The notes beneath the pieces were generated by a model. The model searched no databases. It saw only the letters and a list, made by a program, of their open reading frames with translations, and had not been told where the DNA came from. A stretch of DNA of 64,000 nucleotides from Chondrosia reniformis (Eukaryota > Porifera > Demospongiae > Chondrillida > Chondrillidae), in assembly GCA_947172415.1 (NCBI GenBank), contig OX359194.1, positions 5,270,001 through 5,334,000 of the forward strand, given 5' to 3'. This document shows positions 52,460 through 64,000 of this stretch, piece by piece; position 1 is the stretch's first letter, and each line of letters opens with the position of its first letter. Made by a program: the position numbers and the translations under genes.

Positions 52460-54757
52460 TTAATCACATCAGATATTATATCCCCCTTCATCACTTTTTT
52501 ATATTTTAAGCCTGGCTGTAACACTCTCTGCTCAGATGAACTTTCGTGGTCAAAGTTCAATTGTTTTAAACTGATATATTGCTGATGTTCATTGCAATTT
52601 CTACCATTTACACAGTGCAATTAAGTTACAAAATACCATCGTATATAATCTAATATAAATACATTCTTATGTCTCCCAGAAAGAACCTATAGAATGGGAT
52701 ATTATTATAAGGTTCAGTGTATATAGTGATTTTTATTTAGGCCTACAAAAACTGAGGTCAAAGTCTGCCTATAAAATGCCATTGGCCTGGACTATAGAAA
52801 ACCAAACATATATGGTACATACGTATGTGGACAAATATCTGGTGAAATTTTGCTTATAATCAATTGCAAGGTATAATGAAGAATTCAAAGTTATGATTGC
52901 ACAATGCACAATCAGGTGATGTCATTTTTATTGCATCACATAGACCCGCTAAATATACGTACATGTATACTTGCAATCAAGTATTATACTATACAGTGTG
53001 CAAGTTACAAATGTAAAGTGACTCCTATAGGATATACACCACTATATTCAACAGTACAAGACTAGCTTAATTAGCTACACTGCTGCAGGCTTGAAAAAGC
53101 ATTGAAATCCTCAACTTGTGCATATAGTGAGTAGTAGTTTATACAGATCATACAGAGCACATGGCCTACCAATTACATTTTCACACCTTAGTATAGACTG
53201 AAAATTTATCTGGATGCTATATATATCAAAGGTTCCAGTCTTAAAGGGATCTCAACTAATAACCACATGCAGCAGATTTGAAATGCCTTGAGAGGGAGTT
53301 AGGAATACTGACAGATGCATGGTTGCATGCATGCATTCACATAATCAATTGGGTTAAGAACCATTTGGTAACTTGTACAAAGAGACATTGTATGACATAT
53401 ACATAAAGGGATCGACCTTTTAAGTAGGCCATGTTCAACCCATATCATCTGTATAATTAAACTGCTACTCTCTATGCAGAATGATTTACACTGTTGATAG
53501 AACAGGAATACGTAAAGATGGACATATATACATATATGTAGCCATCTTCAAATTCAGAAATATCAATATTCAATTATTATAAATATTCAAATATTCAAAT
53601 TCCAGCAGTTACAAGACTTTGTTGAGAGATTCTGAAGCAAAAAAGGATGAAAAAGACACCATGAACTGCAAGCTAACCAATCCAAAGCTCTTGTGCTTTG
53701 CAATGATACTGATTATCCTAGAGGTCACTTGGATCTCTTTAAATTTGTAACTTGCACTGTGTAGCTAGTACTTGATTGTAATTTTAATATTTTATATATT
53801 TGCCAGTATAATATATATACAGCAATATAGTGATTTATAAAGTAGTCATTGCATTGTATATATGCATGTATATTATGTTTATAATGTATCCTTAAAGTAT
53901 ACTAGACCCACATGCAAACTCGACATCATTTGATCAAGACATGAGATCATAATACCTACATATGTACGTACATGTATATGCATAGAGCAGTTGATGGCAT
54001 ATCAATTATACATCTACATGTACAGTAGTTGACTAGTGTACAGTTACATTATATACTCCTACAAAGAGCCAGTCAACTACTGTATATTGTTTAGTATAAA
54101 TGTACTGTATATTTAACTTTATTCTCAATTGGCAGGAAAATGGAGAGAGCTATAAATAAAAATTTGCAAAATCTTAAAACACTTGTAATGTGAATATTTG
54201 GTTTGCATAATCTTCCTAGGAACTACTGAAATGTATAGATCAGATGATATTACATCTACGTACATATATGATACACTCCATTGCTGGGGCAACCAAGGCA
54301 AATTATACTCCACAACTGAATTATTATTATAACTTTGGCTTCTTATTATAGTTCTACAATGATTTATCCTGCCAAAAACTCAGTAAACACCAAAAACTTG
54401 TGTTATCCCATGAAAATGCAAGAAAGGCCCTAGGGGTGGAGTGTACGTATAACTATTACATACATATACATGCATAGAAACAATTTGTGGCCAAGAACAC
54501 TTCAAGATTAAACATTTCAAGATCACATGTCAGTAACATGTTTGATATATGTTCATAAAATTTAAAATTAATCTTTGAATTTGCTATAAAACTACAACAA
54601 ACTACAATAAACTGCCAATCAAACTAATGGATGTTACTATGGTATTATAAAATTGACTTTGGATATATAAATTGGGCTAGTTCTAGTTTCCTTTGGATAA
54701 TATAAACTTTTTGTAACAGAGTGTAGCATCTATACAACTGAAGCAATGCTCTCCCAT
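52460..54757. other. tail-to-tail spacer between membrane-anchored gene and anoctamin
   Basis: AT-rich, with TATATA and ACGTAC stretches. No frame with protein-like content is seen, and no clear repeat family. Confidence 0.5.
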
Positions 54758-57700
54758 TTAAAGAGATGTTTCATCACCTTCCCCTCCTTCAGTAGTGAAT
54801 CTTCCTCTTCTTGGATCTGGACGACTAAGGGTAGCCTCCAAGGCAAGTAGCTTTTCTTTCTTAATCTCATTTTGTACTGTTTCAGGAACATCTGGTATCA
54901 ACCATGCTATCACTGCCACAGCAATAAAAATGACATGCTACAGGATAGACAGAGTAGAGGTGAATATAATGATGGGCTGTATTGGAGAAACGGCAATGCA
55001 TGTTCCATGTACATACTTCAAACACTATGATAAAGGCAAGTCTAGCTGCCCATTCCTGATAGTAGCCCCTCGGGTAGCTTGCGGTTCCATCTGCCATTTC
55101 TATCCTCCCCCAACCACGGAAACTAAGAAAATTGAGAAAATGAGAAAGAAAAAAGAAAGTATTAAGAAGGTTAGATTAATATATACTCTTACAGTAATCA
55201 GTGATACAGCGGTAAGAATAGTATTATATATTTTAACAGTGGGAAATAAGTGCTAGTCTTCAAAAAGACTACAAAATGTATTGAATTGCATCAAATCGCA
55301 CTGTTATCAATAGTTTAAATTATACAGTAGATCATATGAAGTTTATGAAAACTGCCTGTTATTGAAATGAATGCCTTCAAATTCTAATATTGCCTTAGCT
55401 TGTACTATATATTATGCACACAGTCTATCACAGGTGCTCAATGTCATGAATATCATTACATGTACCATGTAGTAAGTATGTGTACCTATGCTGGAACCAT
55501 ATCTTGGAGCAAAGTGTCAAGACAAAAATGCATAGTCATGAAGAGGTTCACTTTGAACTCACCCACATACAGCATCACTACGGATACAGTTCTGAGCTTC
55601 ATCAATAACTCTTGTTGTTGTTTCATCTGTTCCTTGTAAATAGTCTACAGTGAAGTCAGCATAGGTCAAACTCAAGTTGGTTCTTTGGTTTAAGCATGTC
55701 AAGTTGATGAAAGGTAGGAAAATGTAATCTGGCTCCTCCTGATCATCTTGCTGTTCTCTAGTTCCTATAAAGAAATTAACAATTACAGAAGCATCATAAA
55801 CAGAAAGTGTAACATTTATGTAAGTAGCTATATAATCAAAGAAACAAGAATATGAACTGAAATTGTAATGTACTGACCTTAGAATATATCAGATTTACAA
55901 GAGGCATATGCAGATATCTGCACCCAACCATTAATACTGTAAGCAAACTCTGACATTAAGTGCTATAATATATGTAGGTATTATCATTTTTTATATAATT
56001 GTGGACAGCACTTTATAAATATAGTGTGTATTTAAAACATCATATGCACCTCCCATGTCATAATGGCCTACATAGCGAGGCTAATCACAGTATGATAAGG
56101 TGGGTAAGCCAGGTCTACCACAACTATTTACCATTCAAATAAGCTCTCAGTCTGTAAACTCCAATGTTTGGTACAATAGCATCAGGATTTGCTTCCTTGA
56201 CTTCTCTAAACACCTCCTCAACCGAGAACCTTTGAATAGAGGCATCAAGGTAGCCAGCATCGAACTGGTACTCGTTGCCTGTAATGTCACATGAGGGCCA
56301 AGGATACTGCGAACACACCATGTCACGGTTAGTCTCATAACGATGTACAAGAATTGGAATAAAGTCAGCAGTAATGGCAATCAAAAGAGCCTGTAAAGTA
56401 ATAAAATTTTGATTACACCCAACATATACGTACATATGTATGATTTGATTATGAAGTGTGGTGAGCTAAAACTTTTTGACTTACATTAGTGACTACAGCA
56501 AGCTTTGACACAAAATCCAGAATACTATACCAAGCTCCAATATCTTGTGATCTCTCTGCTACTGGTCTCTTCTGAGTGACCAAATACTTGTAAGCATCCA
56601 GTCTGATCTCCACCCAGTTATTGAGCAGTGCAAACAGAGGAGCCAGAGGGAATGCAGCCACAAAGATGGTAATAAACCCATACTGGATCACCAGCTCCAA
56701 GTATTCTGGAATCAATCCAAACTTATCTTGATCTGGTAGATCGAAATCTCTTTCCCATCTTGCGTAGACTGCATCCTCACCCTCATCCTTGTGGAATAAG
56801 CGGTTCTTTATCCACTTTATCAGTGGGACCCCAATTTCAACACAATTGTTTAAAATCTGTTTACCTATGTACATATACACAACAAGATATTATATTACCT
56901 ACATGAAATTTTGTAATAGAGAAAATATGTACGTAAAAGATTTCAAATTACAGTTATTGGCCATAAATACATTAAAACCTTACCAAGTAAAATGATGATA
57001 AGTTGAATGGTCAACTCGAGGAAACAGCCATAAGTAGCACACTCATCCCACCTGACTGCACCAACCCTGTTAAATCCACCAGGGTAACCAACAAGACTGA
57101 GGGAACGGAACAGGGATGAATATGTGAGTGGGTAGATGGATGGATGGATGGATGGATGGATGGGTGGGTAGGTGGATGGGTAGATGGATGGATGGATAGA
57201 TGGATGGATGGATGGATGGATGGATGGATGGATGGATGGATGGATGGATGGATGGATGGATGGATGGATGGATGGATGGATGGATGGAAGGAAAGGATGG
57301 AAAGTAAGAATAGATTAAATAATGGAGAAATGAAATGTGAACTCACTTTCCTCTGAAGAAAGCAATGTAAAAGATTGAAGAGTAAAAGTTAACAAATTGG
57401 AAAATGTACAATTTCAAGATTAGGCTGTCTTCGTATTCAGTTTGGGTACGATGTTGTTCTAAAGAGGTATGAAGAAAGATCTTCCATAATGAATAAAGTA
57501 AATACCCTAACCACAAAAAATACAAAACTTACCCCAATCATTCAACCACACTGCAATCTTTTTGTAAACCTGCATAGAGTTTAAGGTAAGTCCATCATCA
57601 CTGATATAGAGTATATACGTACATGGCTATCCCCAAATATAGCTGCATGGGCTTTACAACAATACATTTCCTTTGATTTCTGATAATCACAGTTTCATAT

Positions 57701-60700
57701 GTATGTATAATAAATACATTAGTATGTATGTACGTATGTAGGTGCATACCATATAGTGGGAAAATTTGGCGAGGACTTAAATTTGGCGATTTGGCGAGTA
57801 GTTTGAAGCTCGCCAAATTTAATTCTTCACCAAATTCGCAAATGCAGCTATCAATTTCGAACATAACAATACGTTACGGGGCAATCCACCAAATATAAAA
57901 CTCGCCAAATATAAAACTCGTCAAATGCTAAAATCGGGCATTTTGCCAAATATATAGCCCGTCAAATTTTTCCGCTATACGGTATAAACCTGTTAGCTGC
58001 TAAATATATATTAGGTTTTCCTAACCTAACAGTACAAGAAATATGCATAGACCTCTATGAACTGAATTTGTATCCAGCTATAGAACAGGTATTATCAGTA
58101 AATGAATAATGAAAATTATCTTACAAAGTGTTATGTACTTATGTTTGAATACACATACGTATGTACGTATGTACATACAGCAATATTTTGATGATGCCTT
58201 ATGTAAATATTACATTGCATAAAATGCAAATAGGTTGATCCGATTGTTGAAGATTCATAAATGTTGGAATAATCTTCAGAATATAAACATGGACTCACCA
58301 CATTCATGACCATAATGAAGACAAGCTGAACACAGGCTCCAGTTATGGATGCAAAGAGAGAGGCCCCAGCCCCAACAGCATTGCCACCGATGGCCACAAG
58401 TGGGAGGTACAATAGAGCAGCAATGGCAATACGGTAGATGATAACAGCAAACACAATTATGATCACAACCATCGCCTGTGCAACAAGAGAACCATACGTA
58501 CATACAACTTACATAAGTATGTACATATGCTGTATACATGTACCTAAGTATCACATATACTGTTTATTGCGTAGCAGGATATGGGAAATCCTCCCAATAC
58601 ATCAGTAACATAAGCTGTAAGTAACTTTCTGACAGTCTGGGCCAGGGCTGTATGCAGAACTGGGGGCCAAAGGGGGCAAAATGAAATTTTTAAAATTTAG
58701 GGGGTAATGGTATGAGGGTGTTGAAGCAGTTTAAGGGGTTCCCAAAAGGCCCAGTAGAGCAGAAGAAGAAAGAGAAGACTCCTGTATCCTCATTCAAAGC
58801 TCTCTCCAGATTTAGTTCCGTAGAGGCTTTTTAATAAAATACATAGTAGGTATAGCATGTAGGTAGGTAACTGGTGTATTAGATTATTCATGTACAAAGT
58901 GTGAGTTAAAAAGGAAAGTACATACATAAGTATACGTACGTACGTATGCCTACAAGTGACAATGTATTACGTATATAAGGCATAGAAACTGTACAATCAT
59001 ACCATAAACACAAGTCCAGTAAACCCGGCTAATATCTTGGAGAGCAATATATAGTCAGGTTGGACAAGATCATATTTTTCATGAACTGGATTCCATCTCC
59101 GATATTTTTCCTTTGCTTGTTCAGTTTTACACTTTGCAATTTCCTTCTCAATCTTGCGTTCAAATTGGATCCTTGGTCGTTGCTACAGAATTAATAGGGT
59201 AATAGACATTTCTTAAGTAGGTAAGTAGTTTTGTTAGTACATAGCTAATTAATTAAAAGTCTTTCCACTATGGAAATATAAAAATTCTCAATGCAGAGTT
59301 AAATAAAACTGGTCTCATTTTCAAGCAACAAACTTACTAAAAATAATAAATATAATAAAAAAATAATAAATAGTAAATAATAAACATGTACTATAAGCAT
59401 GCATAGAGTGCAGTCAAATGGTTGGTCAATTACTTGTTAGATCCAGCACATATCATTTAGAACAATGAACTACATGATTCTCCCCTAGGCATGCATATCT
59501 CTCTATACAGTACTAGGCAGTAAAATGTATGTACGTGCACCATCTAAATAGCAATACTGCAACTCTAATGAATGCAAACAATAGTAAAAAAGTAGTTAGC
59601 ATGTCAATCAATAAATTACTAGGAATAGCAATACATACATTGGGTTTGTAAGAACAAATACCGAGGTGTGGCGTCTAGTTGAGGGCGGCATTTATTTGAG
59701 GGCAGTGTTTTATTTGAGGGGTGGCATTTAATCGAGGAAATACGGCAGCATGAAAAAATGCTGTAGCATTTAATCGAGGAAATATGGTATACTGTGCTTG
59801 TATGTATACATAATAATATTACATCCATATACGTACGTACGTACATAAGTACAAATTCAACTATTAACTTAAACAGTTAGTACATTTCTGGACCCTCTTT
59901 CACAGCTGCATTAACTTTATGTACCTCAGCTGCTTCAAAGTCCAGGGTGTCCCAGTAGTGCTGAGTAACAAACTGCTTTCTCTTCCAAAACTCCAAAAAC
60001 AAAACAGCCCAAAACGACATTATAACAGCGTAGAACACTGTTGCACCATTATCAAACAACAGAAATGCCCTAAGTGGGACAGAGTAAGAGAATGGTATAC
60101 ATATGAATCAGCTTGTTCTGATAAGAGAATCATCACTAATTCGTGTAATACAACTAATATGTTTACATACGTACGTAGTTAGTATATAAGAGGAGAAAAC
60201 ATGAGGAAAGCATTGTTGTGGTAATTGGAGCTCAGTGGCAGATCACTGCATGGTGGTCATAACCAGCTGTCCTGGCTTCCATTTCCTTTTATGTTTTTCC
60301 CTCTTTACGATATTTGAGGATGACCATAGATTTGATTATCACTTTGATTAGTCATAGAAGAAGGAACTTGTAAAGGCAGTGTCCAGCTCAGGGAGTGTAT
60401 AGGTTAAGAAGATATTAATACATTACCTAAGTACATATGTTATGTAATTTAATATTCGCCTTGTCACGATGCTCAGGTGGTATGTACTTGCACTAATATA
60501 CAGATTAACATTGATGTTTCAATGTACTACAGTAACTATTATTATATGTATATATGTAATTTATTCATTATATTAACTAAGTATGTAATTATCTTTTGAA
60601 AGGAGTCTTCTTCAGTGACTGACCCTTGGGGGGGAAAGGTCAGACAATCAAGAGAAGCAACAAAAATGTGTCTTAGACGCTCTAAAAGTCGAAAGATGAT

Positions 60701-63459
60701 CCTTTCGAAAGATATGTTCAATGCAGGAAATCATTATACTTACAACCACCATTATCCTAGTAGTATAAATAAATTCTACATTGCTATCAGATTACATGAT
60801 GAGATGAATATTATTTGTCTGTCCTTACAGGCATACCTCGAAGCTGTACATTCTGCTTGATAGTACCAGAAATCACACCTGGTGTCACATATAGGACACA
60901 TGTAGAAAGTGTAACTGTCTGTTGAAGGAGTTATTAAAGGAAACAGAGAGTGAATATACGTGTAAATATACGTACACATACACAGAAGTGAAAGACATAC
61001 CTGGAGGTCCCACTGGCACGCCTGAATCGTTAAATTGGTAAGTTGGAAAAGGTTCACCACAAGCATCAGCACTACAGGAATTAATTATAGTACTTTGATA
61101 ATCCTTCATTACTTATTCACTATATGAAAAATCTAAGATACCATTTTCCTACATGCTATATGCCTATTCTGTAAAAAGAGCCTATAGGGGAACTAAACCT
61201 AAAGAGAGCTTTAGATGAAGATACAGTAGTCTTTTTTTCCTTCTTTTCCCTTCTTCCATCTTCTTCTCCACTGGGTCAGACAGCCGTTTCTGGGAATTCC
61301 ACCCTTCATCAGTGATCCTGGGAGTCTTTGTCTTTTTCTTTATCTTGATCTTCTGTGAATCCTTGGCTCACTATGCTAAATCTAGGGGCCTTATATACCT
61401 ATATATACCTATATACCTATACCAATATGTACAGTATATAAGTTCTACGAATTTTTACACCTAAGAGCATATATTTTCCCAACAGAAAAAAGTTAAAGTT
61501 CTCACTACTTAGCCTATTAGTGTAATACAGCAGCTATATTACTTTACAATTTGTTCAGTGTAAATGTTTATTTGGTGTTCACCATCTTTTTTTGGCTCAG
61601 AAAATGGCTATCACACTCACGCAATTGGGTTCCTAGATGTGACAACTGTAGAGATGCCATACAGCATGACAATTATTCCAATGATGGTTGGCCAAAGTAA
61701 CCAGTAGGTGTAGTGTCCCACCCAGGTGAAGTACATTCCAACCTTTTCTCCAAAATATTGACTATAAATGGTAAAGTGACAGGAGACAAAAGTTTGAGTG
61801 GAAATCAAAGTGTCTTACACATAGGCATATAAAATATAAAAGAGTAAGAGCTAGCTACATGTACATGTAAATATATTTGGTGAATTAGGAGACTTACCGA
61901 ATATGGTTGAGCGGCTGGTTCTTATGGAAGGCATACAGAGGATGAGCCCACCTCTTGTACAAGAGCTGACGAAGAGACTTGAATTCCTCATCCTTCTTAG
62001 TCTGGTATGGACCCTGAAAGGATGGATAGGTGGAAGTGGTTGGATGAGTGAAAGTGGATGGATGGGTGGATGGATGGATGGATGGATGAATGGATGGATG
62101 GATGGATGGATGGATGGATGGATGGATGGATGGATGGATGGATGGATGGATGGATGGTTGGATGAGTGAAAGTGGATGGATGGATGGATGGATGGATGGA
62201 TGAATTGTTGGAGGGAAATGGTAGCTTACATCATGAAGAGGGAAAGCATCAAGGAAGGTCTTGTTACTCAGCAAACGCTCAATACCTTAGAAATGAAAAG
62301 ATTATCCTAGTAACGTAACATTACTATTCTCATCCACTAATATACAGTAAACTGGTTAAAAAGAGTATACATAGTGTATATATATACATATGTATGCACA
62401 TGTATCTCTTACCATACTGTCCATCCTTGGGACCATATCCTGCTCTCTGTAGAGAATCCCAAACAATCATGGATCTCTGTGCCTCAGTCAGAAACTTATC
62501 TGCATTCTCTTCAGAGCAATATATAAACCTAAAGTAATAAATACAAATTTAATTTAGAATGGTTTCCATGGTTACTTAAGTCCTGCCCACCTATCCTTGT
62601 CTCGTATTCTGAAGGGAGCAGTGAGGTAGTGTGGGATGTTAAACTTTTCAGGAATGTTTGGAGCAAACGGATCCTTCAGTTTCAAGTACCTTTCCATCAA
62701 ACGTGTTCTCCAATGAACACGACTATCCAAAGTGTTGTCCTGTAAATCATTTATAGAATTGTGACTTATCAAATTATCCATCAATCCTTACACTAAAGTG
62801 CAATCTACCTAACAACTACACTCTCATACACTATTTACTGCTTCCATACAACTACAATTAGTTACTTTTTCATGAGCTAATCTTTCAAAATCATTACAGG
62901 TTAAATTTATCACACAACTTCGCGAACTGTCATCCTAATCAGTGTACAACCACTTAATTTAGTAAACTTGTTTTGAGGCTCAAGGAACCGGTCAATAAAG
63001 GGTAGCTATCTATATGTTTTGAGGCTCAAGGAACCGGTCAATAAAGGGTAGCTATCTATATGTTTTGAGGCTCAAGAAACCAGTCAATAAAGGGTAGCTA
63101 TGTACATGTTTTGAGGCTCTGTTTTATTTTGCATTGCTCACACTAATGGGAAGTCTCAGTCCAATCCTTTCTGCTCCTTCAAGAATACCTTGCCATGTGC
63201 AGTGTACCTTCCAATAGTATGTCTTCTGATCAGGTGAATCCTAATATGGAAGAACATACACCTCATTGCCACTGATACGTGTGTACAGCCATTTTAACAA
63301 TAAAGCTACTTACAGAGCAATCTTGGTCTTCAAACACAAGGTGATACTCCTTCTCACAGTTCTCTCTAAATTTATTTCTTTTATCATCTCTCTTCTTCTG
63401 GTCATCATCATGTTTGTTGTCTCTCTCTTCATCCTTCAAGCGATAAGCTAGCACAAAGT
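54758..63459 (-). CDS. anoctamin (TMEM16) channel or scramblase, 5' truncated
   Basis: A calcium-gated membrane protein with ten helices that conducts chloride or scrambles lipids. Twenty exons in translation order: 63459-63314, 63240-63142, 62739-62591, 62528-62413, 62285-62230, 62013-61898, 61761-61621, 61071-61001, 60918-60837, 60069-59925, 59182-59003, 58475-58299, 57569-57533, 57458-57347, 57096-56984, 56864-56485, 56390-56132, 55764-55563, 55122-55017 and 54937-54758. They give about 954 residues in frame. Family blocks: [84 protein letters not shown]. The calcium-binding residues are all kept: NNCVE (helix 6), EYLE (helix 7) and EIRLD (helix 8). So calcium gating is likely. The start codon and first exons lie beyond 63459, possibly past the window end. 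Channel or scramblase cannot be decided. Confidence 0.95.
57131..57290. repeat. GGAT tetranucleotide array, anoctamin intron
   Basis: A near-pure (GGAT)n run between exons 57458-57347 and 57096-56984. It begins about 35 bases upstream of the acceptor of the next exon. Confidence 0.97.
57748..57983. mobile_element. 236-bp MITE with CCATATAGTGGGAAAATTTG ends, anoctamin intron
   Basis: The left end pairs with the inverse ending in CAAATTTTTCCGCTATACGG, with about 20 of 24 bases matching. It is internally rich in TTTGGCGA and TCGCCAAA inverted copies. Confidence 0.75.
58763..58865 (-). repeat. dispersed repeat, reversed partial family member 3 (anoctamin intron)
   Basis: The inverse complement matches the start of 24225-24465 (ACATGCTAT...GAGGATACAGGAGTCTTC) with internal differences. 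It is flanked by a GGGCTGTATGCAGAACTGGG stretch that may be part of another element. Confidence 0.65.
60586..60717. mobile_element. palindromic repeat, anoctamin intron
   Basis: ATCTTTTGAAAGGAG and its imperfect inverse ATCCTTTCGAAAGAT form the arms, with a CTGACCC...GGTCAG hairpin inside. No hammerhead box is seen. Confidence 0.5.
61136..61376 (+). repeat. dispersed repeat, family member 2 (anoctamin intron)
   Basis: Matches 24225-24465 over its length with small gaps; it carries an extra segment with GGGGAACTAAACC. Three copies within one window suggest a common family in this genome. Confidence 0.8.
62021..62205. repeat. GGAT tetranucleotide array, anoctamin intron
   Basis: A second (GGAT)n array in the same gene, starting 8 bases upstream of the exon that begins at 62013. 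It thus abuts the branch-point/acceptor region on the minus strand (TCATCC runs). Confidence 0.95.
62971..63120. repeat. 46-bp tandem repeat, anoctamin intron
   Basis: Copies of TTTTGAGGCTCAAGGAACCG start at 62971, 63017, 63063 and 63109 (partial), an exact 46-bp period. Confidence 0.95.
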
Positions 63460-64000
63460 CTACAAGAACAAACATACCAAATGATAAACTATTGACTGTG
63501 AATATCCAATTCTATAATCAACTACAAATTTAAGTTATAAAGTTATGGGTTATCTTAGATAGATTCTCTTTTAACATAGATGCAAATATCTAAAACTAAG
63601 CTAGTTTTTACAAATGTATGCATATTTCTGATTACAATGATTTGGCTTTAAATGTACATGTTTAATAGAAATGTTAACCACAAAGTTTTGAAATGTAGTG
63701 TTCTAGATTGTTCGTGTGTTGAGTAATAATTTTAGCTATATACATACATTGTATAGAGCATATCCACAAGATTCAGGGAAACACTATATGCAATCACAGA
63801 CTTCCTATTTTATCAAGATTTTCGTAACTTAACTTCCTATTTCAAACCGCCACCATACATTACTGACTGGCAGCTTATTCTATATCATCATCTGCCAATA
63901 CATAAATTTACCTCAATAGGTAAGGAAGTCTTAAGCTCCTTTGCAATTAGGGATATTCATGAGATATGAAGTCAATGTAATGCAGTCACCATGACAACCA

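Noticed and set aside
54795-55256. 153-residue plus-strand frame
   Set aside because: Antisense shadow of the last two anoctamin exons, which show family motifs on the minus strand.
57011-57346. IHPS/MDGW repeat frames
   Set aside because: Translations of the GGAT array next to a real anoctamin exon.

Overview
The window is animal nuclear DNA. It is AT-rich, its genes are split by many short introns, and the introns and spacers are full of small palindromic transposons and minisatellites. The gene set (SMARCA4, COX6A, ABCG2-like transporter, anoctamin, Rho GTPase, histone H2A) is metazoan. The type of repeats and the divergent FGF-like protein make a demosponge my best guess, but that is an inference. 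Exon models were built by hand from GT/AG sites, reading-frame continuity and recalled family sequences; no search was run. Layout, plus strand unless stated: 1067-13200, 3' part of a SMARCA4/BRG1 remodeller (23 exons; the gene starts before the window), with minisatellites in five introns. 16727-20230, a large single-exon coiled-coil protein. 20441-20902, a chimeric copy made of the COX6A 5' end joined to the coiled-coil gene's 3' end. 23400-23735, COX6A. 23984-31362, a protein with three FGF-like beta-trefoil domains. 34501-32783 (minus), a nuclease-kinase-like protein. 35698-36090, an H2A ending in SQEL. 38114-37527 (minus), an atypical Rho GTPase. 48896-38311 (minus), an ABCG2-like half transporter with 15 exons, one intron of which holds a broken ISL2EU-type transposon. 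51002-52459, an unrecognised membrane-anchored protein. 63459-54758 (minus), the last 20 exons of an anoctamin. The most notable points are these. (1) A 53-bp minisatellite in SMARCA4 repeats the 3' splice site itself, giving 13 upstream decoy acceptors in front of the real one. (2) The three-domain FGF-like protein has a proline-rich octapeptide linker, and its repeats keep the same exon lengths and phases. (3) A tandem duplication fused the COX6A promoter and start codon in frame to a coiled-coil tail. (4) A family of palindromic repeats has an apex that reads as a hammerhead ribozyme; the copy at 44229-44431 keeps both core boxes and a matching cleavage triplet. The genes do not look like an operon or a pathway. 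Neighbouring genes are related only through the duplication at 19.5-23.4 kb.
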